From: Eubacteriales Family XIII. Incertae Sedis bacterium | GTDB lineage: Bacteria; Bacillota; Clostridia; Peptostreptococcales; Anaerovoracaceae | Direction: 5' to 3' | Length of the DNA stretch: 64,000 bases | Assembly (NCBI GenBank): GCA_031261345.1 | Contig: JAISKC010000086.1 | Span: forward strand, 23,002-87,001 | In this document: positions 25,793 through 35,091 of the stretch, piece after piece | Layout: every line of letters starts with the position of its first letter | Numbering within the stretch: position 1 is the stretch's first letter | Made by a program: the position numbers and the translations under genes | The notes under the pieces: model-generated | Seen by the model: only the letters and a program-made list of their open reading frames with translations | Told to the model about the DNA's origin: nothing | The model's database searches: none

Positions 25793-26302
25793 ATGAGTGA
25801 CATAAAAGAGACTGTATCCAAGTATTTGGGTGCTACTTGCGAGGTGAATGGCAAAGTATTCAAAATTGTTGAATTGGAATACTATCCTGCTGTCGAGCCA
25901 GAGGGAAGTGTCATTGATACGAGAGAGTCTGGTGAAAGGTTCGCGGCGAATGATATATTTGTTGCTGACTGGGGGCGAAATATTCCAAATTGTTGCTTAG
26001 TGAACATCGTTATCAATCAAAAGAATAGCGATGAATACAAAAAAATTGAGAATTTACTTATCAGGGGAATCCTAGACGGTAATGACAATTTGGTTGCAAG
26101 ACAGGATGGGAAATCCGGTCCGGGTGTTACCTACAAGTACATATTTGGCGATGAAGCCGTGAGGCAGGACAATAATGGGCAGATGAAGATTCTTGAAGAG
26201 CCAAAAAGCGATTTGCAGATAAAATCCACAAAGAGAAAAAGGGATGGTGCATCGGTCACTGAACCATTTGAATATAATTATTATATAGACCTTGCTGATT
26301 GA
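25793..26302 (+). CDS. Hypothetical protein (169 aa)
   Basis: A soluble protein with no signal peptide and no motif I recognise. The middle (IPNCCLVNIVINQKNSDEYK) looks like a beta-strand core and the end is charged. It starts 22 bases after the surface-protein gene with AGAGGGAAGAG before the ATG and is followed by the ligase-like gene, so co-transcription is likely. Confidence 0.7.
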   Translation: MSDIKETVSKYLGATCEVNGKVFKIVELEYYPAVEPEGSVIDTRESGERFAANDIFVADWGRNIPNCCLVNIVINQKNSDEYKKIENLLIRGILDGNDNLVARQDGKSGPGVTYKYIFGDEAVRQDNNGQMKILEEPKSDLQIKSTKRKRDGASVTEPFEYNYYIDLAD

Positions 26303-26324
26303 GCGATGCGGAATATGACATGGT

Positions 26325-28328
26325 GTGTCCCACACATCTGAAGAAATGAAAAAAGGCTCTTCAAAGAGAAGAAAACAAAAGAATAATATTATTCATAAAA
26401 GCACGGCCTTCGAGAGATGCGCCGTGCTTTATGTTATTCTTGTGCTTGACTCACTCATTTTCTTGCCCGCAGCAAATCATGATCCATACCTTAGGTGGGT
26501 GACAATCCTTTCGGTTGTGGGCATGATTTGTCTACTCATTTGGGGTGGGCACGTCGAACACACCAAGGGCTTTTTTCCTGCGGAGATGATCCTTTGTGGT
26601 TTCATTCTTCTCGTTGTCATCAGCCTTTTCTATGCATATGCCACATCGCAGGCATATTTTGTCATTCAAAGAAGCATCGTAGCCTACGCCGTCTTTCTCG
26701 TGGTTATGGCGGCTTTTCGTGCAACTGAAGACAAAATTCACACGGCACAGAGATTTCTGGTTGCACTCGTCATACTCACTACATTTTTGTCTATTCTTAG
26801 CATAGAAGCGGCTTCAACGAGAATACTCTTAAGTCCGCTAATAGACCAGATGGCAGCTGCCGATGCCCATACTGCCGAGATATACGCCCATTGGAATGGC
26901 GTAAGGATGATGACACTCATCAATCCCAATGTGTCAGCCCCAATATTTCTAATCGGCATATTGATTTGCCACTACTTATCCGATATTACCGTCAGCGATA
27001 AGGCGCGGAAAAGGTATTTTGCTGTGGAGGTTCTGCTTTCAATGAGCTTCATTCTTTGCGTCAGCCTTGGCTCTATCATTTGCGGAGGAGCAAGTATTAT
27101 CGTCTATATCCTCATTCAACAGAAGGGAAAGAGAAGTAAAACTCTATGCCACATATTTTTTGTCTTTGTAATGGGGCTGGTCTTTGCATGTATTGCTTTT
27201 ATCGGAATGGGTGAAGGGGCTCCGCTTGGATTTGTGGCAATGGTTGCAGTTATTCTATGCATGATATTTTCATATTTTTCGTCGGAGAGAATTCAAAGGC
27301 TGATTGTAGGATTTCAAAATAAGCCAAAATTTTTCATGTTGACATTGCTCGTTGCCCTAACCCTCATCTTAATAGGCATTTGGATATTCATACCCGATCT
27401 CATCTTCGCCAGAATAAACGGTATCTTTAGTTCAGGTCACGCAAGCGAGAGGCTGGAACTATTCAAAAATGCAATCAAGATTATTGGTGAGCATCCAATC
27501 ATCGGCTCCGGCCCGGGCGCGTTTGAAACCAAACTGATGCAGGTCGAAACCTCATTCATAGAAAGCAAGTTTGTACATAATTTCTACTTGCAGGTCATGC
27601 TCGAAAATGGAGTAATAGGTTTGCTAATCGTTCTCTCCTTCGTCGCCTATCTGCTCAAAATTTTGGTGAAGGGTATTTGCAGGAGGGACGAGAAAAGTCC
27701 GCTAGCTATTTTACTAATCGCTGCATTTTCATTGATATTTACTCATAGTTTTATTGACTTTGATATGAGCTTTGAGTTTTTCATAGCCTTTGCTTTTTCG
27801 CTTTTTGCGATTGCGGTCAGCCTTTTCGATGTCAGGAAAAGTTTCGGGAAAGCGACAATCATGAAATCGGTGAGACTATTCGCTATCATACCTATATTTG
27901 TCCTCATCTTGTGTTTAGGTACGGTCATCAGCCAACACAAATTCGAAAAAATGATGATGAGAAATAACATTACATTTAATCAACTTCTAAACATTACAGA
28001 AGTCTGCGTCAGACTTGATTTTGCAAATGTACAAATGTATAAGGTAGAGTTTCTTGAGGGTTTTAATGCAAAAACCACGAATGGCGAAATGCCAAGTTCA
28101 GGGGCAATCAATGCTGCCCAAATGTATGTGGATGAACTTTTGCCGTATACGGAGATGAGTATCAACGTGTCTCGCACGCTTATCACTTACTACATCGAAG
28201 AAAAGGATTTTGACAAAGCAAAGGCAATCGCAAAGGCTATGTCGAGCATTCGCATAAAGGATCCCAACCTAAAGGAATACGCAAAAGATTTATACAAACA
28301 AATTTGTGAAATTGAACAGGGCGCATAA
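26325..28328 (+). CDS. O-antigen ligase/Wzy-like polytopic membrane protein
   Basis: About 667 aa with at least ten hydrophobic segments up to residue 530, a long loop containing HPIIGSGPGAFET (the Wzy_C/O-antigen ligase motif region) and a soluble C-terminal helical tail of about 130 residues. Such proteins join or polymerise glycans at the outer face of the membrane; in a Gram-positive cell the substrate would be a wall or capsule polymer. The start is uncertain: GTG 26325 or ATG 26346, neither with a strong binding site. No glycosyltransferases are adjacent. Confidence 0.8.
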   Translation: MSHTSEEMKKGSSKRRKQKNNIIHKSTAFERCAVLYVILVLDSLIFLPAANHDPYLRWVTILSVVGMICLLIWGGHVEHTKGFFPAEMILCGFILLVVISLFYAYATSQAYFVIQRSIVAYAVFLVVMAAFRATEDKIHTAQRFLVALVILTTFLSILSIEAASTRILLSPLIDQMAAADAHTAEIYAHWNGVRMMTLINPNVSAPIFLIGILICHYLSDITVSDKARKRYFAVEVLLSMSFILCVSLGSIICGGASIIVYILIQQKGKRSKTLCHIFFVFVMGLVFACIAFIGMGEGAPLGFVAMVAVILCMIFSYFSSERIQRLIVGFQNKPKFFMLTLLVALTLILIGIWIFIPDLIFARINGIFSSGHASERLELFKNAIKIIGEHPIIGSGPGAFETKLMQVETSFIESKFVHNFYLQVMLENGVIGLLIVLSFVAYLLKILVKGICRRDEKSPLAILLIAAFSLIFTHSFIDFDMSFEFFIAFAFSLFAIAVSLFDVRKSFGKATIMKSVRLFAIIPIFVLILCLGTVISQHKFEKMMMRNNITFNQLLNITEVCVRLDFANVQMYKVEFLEGFNAKTTNGEMPSSGAINAAQMYVDELLPYTEMSINVSRTLITYYIEEKDFDKAKAIAKAMSSIRIKDPNLKEYAKDLYKQICEIEQGA

Positions 28329-28377
28329 AATCGTTCTACGGTGACGGACTTGGAGTAGGGGCAATAATCATTATTGT

Positions 28378-28791
28378 CTAATATCTGTCTAAAAATTGCG
28401 CAGGTTTTAATGCGATTGGCTTCTTTCTTTTTTTCATGTCCACAGATAGTATGTCTTTATCTCCTGTAAGCAGCAAATGTGCACCTGAATATATTGCATC
28501 CACTAATACTTGTCTATCATCAATATCTCGAATTTCCGGATGCTTTCTTTCATTATATTCCTGTTTTGAGGCATAGAACTTGTGTGGAAGTGTTTTAAGA
28601 AATTCATCAATATCACATTCCCGCTCTGGAAATTTTCGCTTCACAATATCATATAATTCATTTACTACATAAGACGAAATAATTAATTTATAGTAATTTG
28701 ATAATCTATACTTAACTTCATTCATATTTTTGTTTGGAAACAGAAATATTGAGAATAAAACATTTGTATCAATTAATACTTTCTTCTTCAC
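28378..28791 (-). CDS. PIN-domain toxin (type II toxin-antitoxin)
   Basis: 137 aa. The N terminus VLIDTNVLFSIFLFP with Asp8, the central ELYDIVKRKF and the C-terminal LLTGDKDIL give the acidic residues of the PIN ribonuclease fold. The start overlaps the upstream AbrB-type antitoxin gene by 4 bases, the usual toxin-antitoxin arrangement. Confidence 0.87.
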   Translation of the reverse strand: MKKKVLIDTNVLFSIFLFPNKNMNEVKYRLSNYYKLIISSYVVNELYDIVKRKFPERECDIDEFLKTLPHKFYASKQEYNERKHPEIRDIDDRQVLVDAIYSGAHLLLTGDKDILSVDMKKRKKPIALKPAQFLDRY

Positions 28792-29051
28792 ACCTGCGCA
28801 CGCTTTTCGCGACGCATATCTTTAACCATATCCATTACATCATCATCGTTCTTCATTCCGGCACGTTCGGCCTCACCCTCAAACGCTTCCTGAATTTTGT
28901 TGAATGCAAGTAAAGCGGCATTCTCAAAATAAATCCGCCCCTCATCCTCCACAAATACAACCTTATCACCTGTCGATAGATTGAGTTTTCTGCGTATATC
29001 TACAGGAACCGTCAATTGTCCTTTAGAAGTTATCTTTGCGATTTCCATCAA
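28788..29051 (-). CDS. AbrB/SpoVT-type antitoxin
   Basis: 87 aa. The first 45 residues are a swapped-hairpin AbrB DNA-binding domain (ITSKGQLTVPVDIRRKLNL, then GDKVVFVED); the charged C terminus should bind the PIN toxin. The gene starts at one of two adjacent ATGs. It very likely represses its own operon. Confidence 0.88.
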   Translation of the reverse strand: MMEIAKITSKGQLTVPVDIRRKLNLSTGDKVVFVEDEGRIYFENAALLAFNKIQEAFEGEAERAGMKNDDDVMDMVKDMRREKRAQV

Positions 29052-29198
29052 ATCATCTCCTTGGGAAATAATATATTTTGCCTTACATTCCTTACTTAAT
29101 AGTATAGTAATTTGGAGAACATTTCAACGCTTATTTTGAAAATTCGAGCCCTTAAGGAGTGGACAGATTTTGGAAGATTTAGGGTAGGGGTAGGCGTT

Positions 29199-29534
29199 TT
29201 AAGATTTCGTCAGTTCAATCAGTTGGTTTCGAAGTTCTGGTACACTTTCTGTTACCGTCTGCCAAGTAATTCTGGGGTCAAGATCAATATAATGGTGTGC
29301 GACTTTGTCCCGAGTGCGGCGTAATAGGTTCCATTTGATATTCGGAGTCTCCGTACGAAATTCTTCTGTAAGAGCATTTGTAAGTTCGCCAATATTAATC
29401 AGTGACATCGTTACGGCACGTTTTATGATTTCATCTGATGTGAAACTTTCTACATCAATATCCTTGATTGACACAGCTATGAAATCGGCCTCTCCAATCA
29501 TTTTTTCAAGTGTAATCTTATTTCTATGATCCAT
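29199..29534 (-). CDS. HEPN-domain toxin HepT (DUF86)
   Basis: 111 aa, all helical, with the RDKVAH (RxxxxH) ribonuclease motif near residue 75 and the ITWQTVTESVPELRNQL tail of DUF86 proteins. The start overlaps the MNT gene by 11 bases. An intact counterpart of the decayed pair at 14244-14679, though the two are not close copies. Confidence 0.88.
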   Translation of the reverse strand: MDHRNKITLEKMIGEADFIAVSIKDIDVESFTSDEIIKRAVTMSLINIGELTNALTEEFRTETPNIKWNLLRRTRDKVAHHYIDLDPRITWQTVTESVPELRNQLIELTKS

Positions 29535-29811
29535 ATACTTGTACCGTTTTGTCTATCAAAAGTTTGCTACCTGTCGGAAGAGGGAATGTTGCAATGTCAA
29601 TGGGCACATGAAGTTGGCTTTCAATTTCTTCTTCGAGACCAATCAAGTCATATAAAGATACATATGGATTGACAAACTCAACCAAAATGTCGAGGTCGCT
29701 ATTTTCCGTTTGTCTGCCCGATGCATATGAACCGAAACAGGATGCGGATTTCACTTTATATTTTGGTGCGATATTTTGCATGGCATTTCGTATTTGATTA
29801 TATGTCAGCAT
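29524..29811 (-). CDS. MNT-domain antitoxin MntA
   Basis: 95 aa nucleotidyltransferase with GSYASGRQTENSDLDILVEF (GS...DxD). In characterised pairs it adds AMP to the HEPN toxin to silence it. ATG 29811 has GGAG eight bases upstream; a longer frame from 29862 has no such site. Confidence 0.88.
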   Translation of the reverse strand: MLTYNQIRNAMQNIAPKYKVKSASCFGSYASGRQTENSDLDILVEFVNPYVSLYDLIGLEEEIESQLHVPIDIATFPLPTGSKLLIDKTVQVYGS

Positions 29812-29951
29812 TGTAATTCTCCGTTTCAACATCTGATAATTTGACTTGATGTCTACATTCATTATAACCCCTATTACTTATAAAATCATTTTCTTTGACA
29901 AATTTACCGATATGAAACCTTGTGAAATTTTTATTGTGCACGTGTGCGTCT

Positions 29952-29980
29952 TTCATTTCTGTATGCAATAATGTTATAAT
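29952..29980 (+). promoter_or_regulatory. Possible promoter of the beta-CASP RNase gene
   Basis: TATAAT at 29975-29980 and a weak TTCATT at 29952-29957, spacer 17 bases, 38 bases before the ATG. Confidence 0.45.
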
Positions 29981-30018
29981 ATCCCTAATGATTTCTTGAA
30001 GAAAGTCAGGGAGGACAT

Positions 30019-31746
30019 ATGAAGATAAAATTTTGCGGAGCGGCGGAGTCCGTCACGGGTTCGTGCCATCTTGTAACTGCGAGTAGTGAAAATGCGGGAG
30101 ATGCAAATGTGCAATTTCTTCTGGATTGTGGGCAGTTTCAGGGCTCGTCAAGACAGGAGGCTCAGAACCTTGAGCCGTTCCCGTTTGATCCGGCGAAGGT
30201 GGACTATCTGATACTGTCGCACGCACACATCGATCATTGCGGACGTATACCTCTGCTCGTCAAGAGGGGATTCACCGGCAAGATTTATTGCACGGATGCG
30301 ACGGCTGATCTTCTCGGAATCATGCTGAGGGACAGTGCACACATTCACGAACAGGAAACCGAGTGGGCAAACAGGAAAGCTGCGAGGGCAGGAAGACCTT
30401 TGGTTGAGCCGCTCTACACGCAGGCTGATGCTGAAGAATCGCTCAAATTTGTGAATCCTATTTTGTATGACCAGCAAATTTCGCCTTCGGAGGGTATCAA
30501 ACTTGTATTCAACGAGGCGGGGCATATACTCGGCTCGGCTATAGTCGAACTCTGGATTACTGAGAATGGTGAGGAGAAAAAGCTGGTGTTTTCGGGCGAC
30601 CTCGGAGCATCAAACCGGCCGTTACTCAGAGACCCTACAGTTATCAAAAAAGCCGATTACGTCATCATGGAAAGCACCTACGGCAACAGACTTCACAAGG
30701 AATCGGAAGCGTCCATAAAGGATTTGGCGAACATCATAGAGACCACGACGGAAAGGGGCGGCAGCGTCATCATCCCGTCATTCGCCGTCGGGCGAACGCA
30801 GGACCTCATCTACGAGCTCAACGAATATTACGAGCACGGCGAGAAGGGGACGACGCCGAACACGCAGATAAAGGTGTTCATCGACAGCCCGATGGCGACG
30901 GCGGCGACCGAAGTGTTCAAGAATAATATCGCGAATTTCGACGAGGCGACGAAAAGCATGATTCTTGCCGGCGACGATCCACTCGATTTCGTCAACCTCA
31001 GATTCACGAAGACGACGGATGATTCGAAGGCTCTCAACGCGGACAGGACGCCGAAAGTGATCATTTCAGCGAGCGGCATGTGCGAGGCGGGACGCATCAG
31101 ACATCATCTGAAGCATCATCTCTGGGACCCGAAAGCTTCCATTGTATTCGTCGGTTATCAGGCTGAGGGCACGCTCGGGCGCAAGATAATAGAGGGCGCG
31201 AAGACGGTCATGCTCTTCGGCGAAGAGATATATGTGAACGCACAAATCCACAATTTGCAGGGGTTTTCGGCTCATGCGGACAAGGATGGGCTCATCGGTT
31301 GGGCCAGAGGATTCGAAGTAAAACCCAAGGAGTATTTCCTTGTGCACGGCGAATATCAGGCGAAGAAGGACCTTGCGGGATTCATTTCTGAGGCTTGCGG
31401 GTTTGAGCCGACGGTCATCGAGCAGATAGGCGAGTTTGACCTGACGGATTTGGACTGGGTCAAGAATGAGGATGCGAAAAAGACTTCCGGCGAAGAGGCG
31501 GCGGTAACGGCCGTGAAGCCGAAGGCCTCGATAGATGAAGAGGATAAGTCGAAGCTACTTGACAAGATAAAGGGTATCAACGACAATCTTGAAAATGTGC
31601 TTTATGAGGCCAAACTCGCCGCCGCCGGTGCTGCCGACGATGGAGACGAGGAAAAGGTGGCCGCGATAAGGAACATCATTTTGAATTTGGAAAAAGACAC
31701 TATCAAACTTGCGACAGAGCTTGCGGAGACCGACAAAGAGGATTAG
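30019..31746 (+). CDS. Metallo-beta-lactamase/beta-CASP ribonuclease
   Basis: A 575-aa protein. The zinc motif SHAHIDH lies near residue 71-77, the beta-CASP domain spans about 210-440 (ESTYGNRLH, SFAVGRTQDL, ISASGMCEAGR) and the Zn-dependent RNA-metabolism domain ends with QGFSAHADKDGL and HGEYQAKK. This is the YSH1/CPSF73-like exonuclease family of RNA processing. The last 100 residues are an acidic, helical tail not found in all members. Full length; AGGGAGGA before the ATG. Confidence 0.93.
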   Translation: MKIKFCGAAESVTGSCHLVTASSENAGDANVQFLLDCGQFQGSSRQEAQNLEPFPFDPAKVDYLILSHAHIDHCGRIPLLVKRGFTGKIYCTDATADLLGIMLRDSAHIHEQETEWANRKAARAGRPLVEPLYTQADAEESLKFVNPILYDQQISPSEGIKLVFNEAGHILGSAIVELWITENGEEKKLVFSGDLGASNRPLLRDPTVIKKADYVIMESTYGNRLHKESEASIKDLANIIETTTERGGSVIIPSFAVGRTQDLIYELNEYYEHGEKGTTPNTQIKVFIDSPMATAATEVFKNNIANFDEATKSMILAGDDPLDFVNLRFTKTTDDSKALNADRTPKVIISASGMCEAGRIRHHLKHHLWDPKASIVFVGYQAEGTLGRKIIEGAKTVMLFGEEIYVNAQIHNLQGFSAHADKDGLIGWARGFEVKPKEYFLVHGEYQAKKDLAGFISEACGFEPTVIEQIGEFDLTDLDWVKNEDAKKTSGEEAAVTAVKPKASIDEEDKSKLLDKIKGINDNLENVLYEAKLAAAGAADDGDEEKVAAIRNIILNLEKDTIKLATELAETDKED

Positions 31747-31816
31747 GACAAGTGTGTAGAAAGAAGTGTAAAAGAAGAAGTGTAGCAATTGACTACGGAA
31801 AGGTATGGAATTACAA

Positions 31817-32563
31817 ATGAAAAATTTACTCGGTATAATTGGTGGGCTGGGCCCGATGGCAGGTGCGTATTTCCTTGAATTGCTGACGGCGGCAACGGAT
31901 GCAGACAGGGATCAGGATCACGCGGAGGCCATTCTTTACAGCCATCCGGACACGCCCGACAGAACGGAATTCATCATAGGCGAGAGCACGGACGATCCGA
32001 CGCCGTATTTGCTTTATGCTGCTCAGCAGTTGGAAAAAATGGGCGTAGCGAACATCGCTATTCCCTGCGTCGCGTCGCATTATTTCCTGGATGAAGTGGA
32101 GAAAAATCTGACTGTGCCTGTGCTTCATATGCCCGAGCTAACGACTCAGTATATCCAGAGCAAGGGTATGAAAAAGGTCGGCATCATGGCGACGACGGGA
32201 ACCGTGAAGACGGGGCTTTTCCAAAATAAGCTCGACGAGGCCGGCATAGAATGGGCAATTCCTTCGGACGAGCTTCAGGACTTAGTAATGGAAATCACCT
32301 ATGGGCAAATCAAGGCCGGTAAGAGGCTCAACAATGACCAATTCATCAAGATTATCAAGGCGTTTTTGGCCGATGGCTGTGAAGGTGTGATACTTGGTAG
32401 CACGGAACTTTCAGTTGCGAATAGAAGTATCAGCAACGATCCGCTCGGCAAGGGTATTCTCGACACAATTCAGGGATTGCAGATTCCTCTGATTGACTCG
32501 ATGGATATACTCGCGGTTGAGTCGGCGAGGGTTTCTGGCGTGAAGGTCAGAAGAGGTATATAA
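31817..32563 (+). CDS. Aspartate/glutamate racemase-family protein with one catalytic Cys missing
   Basis: A 248-aa protein with the family opening LGIIGGLGPMAGAYF. The first catalytic cysteine is present (IPCVASH, Cys84), though the usual Asn after it is Val. The second, normally in LGCTEL, is Ser195 (LGSTEL). Two-cysteine racemases need both, so racemisation may be lost or the substrate changed. ATG 31817 or 31805 may be the start; AAAGGT lies just before. Its neighbours are general metabolism genes and give no hint of substrate. Confidence 0.85.
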   Translation: MKNLLGIIGGLGPMAGAYFLELLTAATDADRDQDHAEAILYSHPDTPDRTEFIIGESTDDPTPYLLYAAQQLEKMGVANIAIPCVASHYFLDEVEKNLTVPVLHMPELTTQYIQSKGMKKVGIMATTGTVKTGLFQNKLDEAGIEWAIPSDELQDLVMEITYGQIKAGKRLNNDQFIKIIKAFLADGCEGVILGSTELSVANRSISNDPLGKGILDTIQGLQIPLIDSMDILAVESARVSGVKVRRGI

Positions 32564-32584
32564 AAGCTGTCCACAAGGAGCAAT

Positions 32585-33409
32585 ATGACAATAAAGCTGA
32601 TAGCGTCGGATCTTGACGGGACTTTGCTTGCGCCCGGAATGGTTCTATCAAAGGAAAATCGAACACAGATTGAGCGTTGCCTCTCGCAGGGTATCGTTTT
32701 CGTGCCTGCTACGGGCCGTTCTCGTACTTCCGTTCCCGCAGAAATCAGGGCCATCACAGGTATAAAATATCTCATTACTTCCAACGGGGCAGCGATCGTG
32801 GACAACGTAACGGATGAAATCATCCTTTCTAGATTTTTGTCCGAGGAGGCTGTGCGGTCGATTTGGGAACTCATTTCCGACACCTCTATAATGAAGGAAG
32901 TGTTCTGGAAAGGCACGGCATATATCGCATGGGAGGCATACGACAACCCGCTTAGATTCGGGGTGCCGGAGCGGTCGCTCGCCTATGTGAGGACGACGAG
33001 GAGGCCGGTTTCTGACATTGCGGAGTTCACCGAGGCGCATATACACGAACTCGAGAACATCAATTTCAACTTTCCGTCCGAGGAGGTTCAAGCGAAAATT
33101 CGTCGGGCACTCGTCGGTAATGAGGAAAAGTTTTCAATCACCTCGTCGCTTGCCCACAATTTCGAGATAGGGCCGAAGGATTCGGACAAGGGTGCTGCCG
33201 TGCGCTATCTCACTGAGAAATTCGGATTTTGCCGTGACGAAGTAATGTGTATAGGGGATAATGAAAATGACGCATCGATGGTCTCCTATGGGGGTGTCGG
33301 TGTGGCGATGGAGAACGGCGCGGCTGAGACGAAGGCGGTAGCGGACTACGTAGCTCCGCCGAACTACGAGGACGGAGTCGCGGTCGCTATAAAGAAGTAC
33401 ATCAAGTAG
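32585..33409 (+). CDS. HAD-superfamily hydrolase, Cof family
   Basis: A 274-aa phosphatase with the nucleophile motif SDLDGTLL at residues 8-15, TSNGAAI and the C-terminal GDNENDASMV motif of type IIB Cof hydrolases. These act on sugar phosphates, flavin or nucleotide phosphates; the substrate cannot be told. ACAAGGAG precedes the ATG, 21 bases after the racemase-like gene. Confidence 0.93.
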   Translation: MTIKLIASDLDGTLLAPGMVLSKENRTQIERCLSQGIVFVPATGRSRTSVPAEIRAITGIKYLITSNGAAIVDNVTDEIILSRFLSEEAVRSIWELISDTSIMKEVFWKGTAYIAWEAYDNPLRFGVPERSLAYVRTTRRPVSDIAEFTEAHIHELENINFNFPSEEVQAKIRRALVGNEEKFSITSSLAHNFEIGPKDSDKGAAVRYLTEKFGFCRDEVMCIGDNENDASMVSYGGVGVAMENGAAETKAVADYVAPPNYEDGVAVAIKKYIK

Positions 33410-33421
33410 GAGGAACGTGAA

Positions 33422-34294
33422 ATGAGATACGAAGGAAATATATTCAGGCCGCCAAGCGAGGCTTATAGCCTTATAGTCCAAGTGACGGTCGGCTGCACGC
33501 ACAACAAGTGCACATTCTGTAGCATGTACAAGGATAAGCAGTTTCACATCAAGCAGATGGACGAGATATTCTGCGACCTTGAGGAAGCCAGAGCGGTCTA
33601 CAAGAGAGTCGAACGAATTTTCCTCGCTGACGGCGACGCGCTCGCATTTTCGCAGGATAGGCTCGTTGCCATTTTGGACAAAATCAATGAGCTCTTCCCC
33701 GAATGCCAGAGAGTTACAACCTACGGTGCGCCGAATGACGTGCTCAGAAAAGGCGTGGACAATCTAAGAGAACTTCGCCAGAAGGGTTTGCAGATAATCT
33801 ACATAGGCGCAGAGTCGGGCTCCGACAAGGTGCTGAAAGACATCATCAAAGGTGCGACCCGTGCTCAGATAATTGAGGCGATAAGGCTCATTGAGGCCGC
33901 AGATATAGCCGCATCCGTTACGCTCATTTCCGGTTTGGCAGGTGCTCATGACTGGGAAGATCATGCAGTGCAGTCGGGCACGCTCATAAGCGAGGCGCAG
34001 CCGTCGTATGCGTCTCTTTTGACCCTGATGGTGGAGCCCCTTGCGCCGCTTTACAAGGACATAAAGGAAGGCCGCTTTGACTTACTTGCACCAATTGATG
34101 TAATAAAGGAAACAAAGCTACTTATTGAAAATATCAACGTAGAGAACGAATGTATATTTAGAAGCAACCACGCGTCAAACTACCTTTCCCTTCGAGGAAC
34201 GTTGCCACAGGACAAGAAGGCGATGCTCGATCAACTGGACAGGGCATTGGCGGGGGAAAACTCGCTGAAACAGGAATCGTGGAGGCGCCTGTAA
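33422..34294 (+). CDS. Radical SAM protein (Elp3-like fold family)
   Basis: A 290-aa protein with the iron-sulfur motif CTHNKCTFC (CxxxxCxxC spacing, seen in this sub-family) at about residues 24-32, FLADGDAL and the YIGAESGSDKVL stretch that binds SAM. This family of short radical SAM proteins is common in clostridia and has no firmly known reaction. Twelve bases after the Cof gene with GGAGGAACG before the ATG, so probably co-transcribed. Confidence 0.9.
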   Translation: MRYEGNIFRPPSEAYSLIVQVTVGCTHNKCTFCSMYKDKQFHIKQMDEIFCDLEEARAVYKRVERIFLADGDALAFSQDRLVAILDKINELFPECQRVTTYGAPNDVLRKGVDNLRELRQKGLQIIYIGAESGSDKVLKDIIKGATRAQIIEAIRLIEAADIAASVTLISGLAGAHDWEDHAVQSGTLISEAQPSYASLLTLMVEPLAPLYKDIKEGRFDLLAPIDVIKETKLLIENINVENECIFRSNHASNYLSLRGTLPQDKKAMLDQLDRALAGENSLKQESWRRL

Positions 34295-34438
34295 ATGCTA
34301 CTGTGTCATCTCCTCCAAATAATACCATCACTGTTATCAAAATTACACTTATGCAAAGATTCATACTGAATATTATTGCACATATGCGGAAATTCGAAAA
34401 AACAGCAGATGAAAAATATAGCAGTCTTTAAATTTGCT

Positions 34439-35080
34439 TCAAAGTCCTTTTTTAAGACAAATATCTTCAATGGTACAGTTCGCGCAGTCGGGTTTCCGCG
34501 CATGGCAGATTCTTCTGCCGTGCCAAATCAGGCAATGGTGGGACTTCGCCAATGTGCCTTTTGGTAGCTTCTTTGTCAGGGCAACCTCCACCTTGTCAGG
34601 CGTAGGTTCGCTGACCAATCCAATGCGATTCGAAACCCTGAAAACGTGAGTGTCCACAGCTATGCGATCCTCGCCGAACCACACAGCGAGAACAACATTC
34701 GCCGTCTTTCGCCCGACACCAGGAAGCGATGTCAGTAAAGAGAAATCCGCAGGAACCTCGCCGCCGAATTCATAGGCAATCTTCTGAGCAAGACCAACAA
34801 TATTCTTTGACTTTGTCTTGTACATTCCGATAGTCCTGATGACCTCGGCAACCTCATCCGGATTTGCAGAAGCAAGCGCTTCCGGCGTAGGCCACCTGCG
34901 AAACAGCTCCGGCGTTACTTTATTGACACTTACATCTGTAGTCTGCGCCGACAAGGCAACAGCCACAATCAACTCAAAAACGCTTCCATGCACAAGCGCA
35001 CACTCAGCATCAGGATAAGCCACCTCAAGCCTATCCATCACCTCAGCAATTTCATTTTTCGTAAGCAATTTCTTTGTCAT
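34439..35080 (-). CDS. nth: Endonuclease III
   Basis: A 213-aa DNA glycosylase/AP lyase of base-excision repair. The helix-hairpin-helix LPGVGRKTANVV contains the catalytic Lys and VDTHVFRVSNR the catalytic Asp. The [4Fe-4S] loop is complete (Cys at the C terminus with 6, 2 and 5 residues between them). Normal length. Confidence 0.96.
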   Translation of the reverse strand: MTKKLLTKNEIAEVMDRLEVAYPDAECALVHGSVFELIVAVALSAQTTDVSVNKVTPELFRRWPTPEALASANPDEVAEVIRTIGMYKTKSKNIVGLAQKIAYEFGGEVPADFSLLTSLPGVGRKTANVVLAVWFGEDRIAVDTHVFRVSNRIGLVSEPTPDKVEVALTKKLPKGTLAKSHHCLIWHGRRICHARKPDCANCTIEDICLKKGL

Positions 35081-35091
35081 AATAAATAGCC

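Noticed and set aside
34295..34438. Possible small gene between the radical SAM gene and nth
   Set aside because: Frames here overlap the nth end and show no family sequence or binding site.
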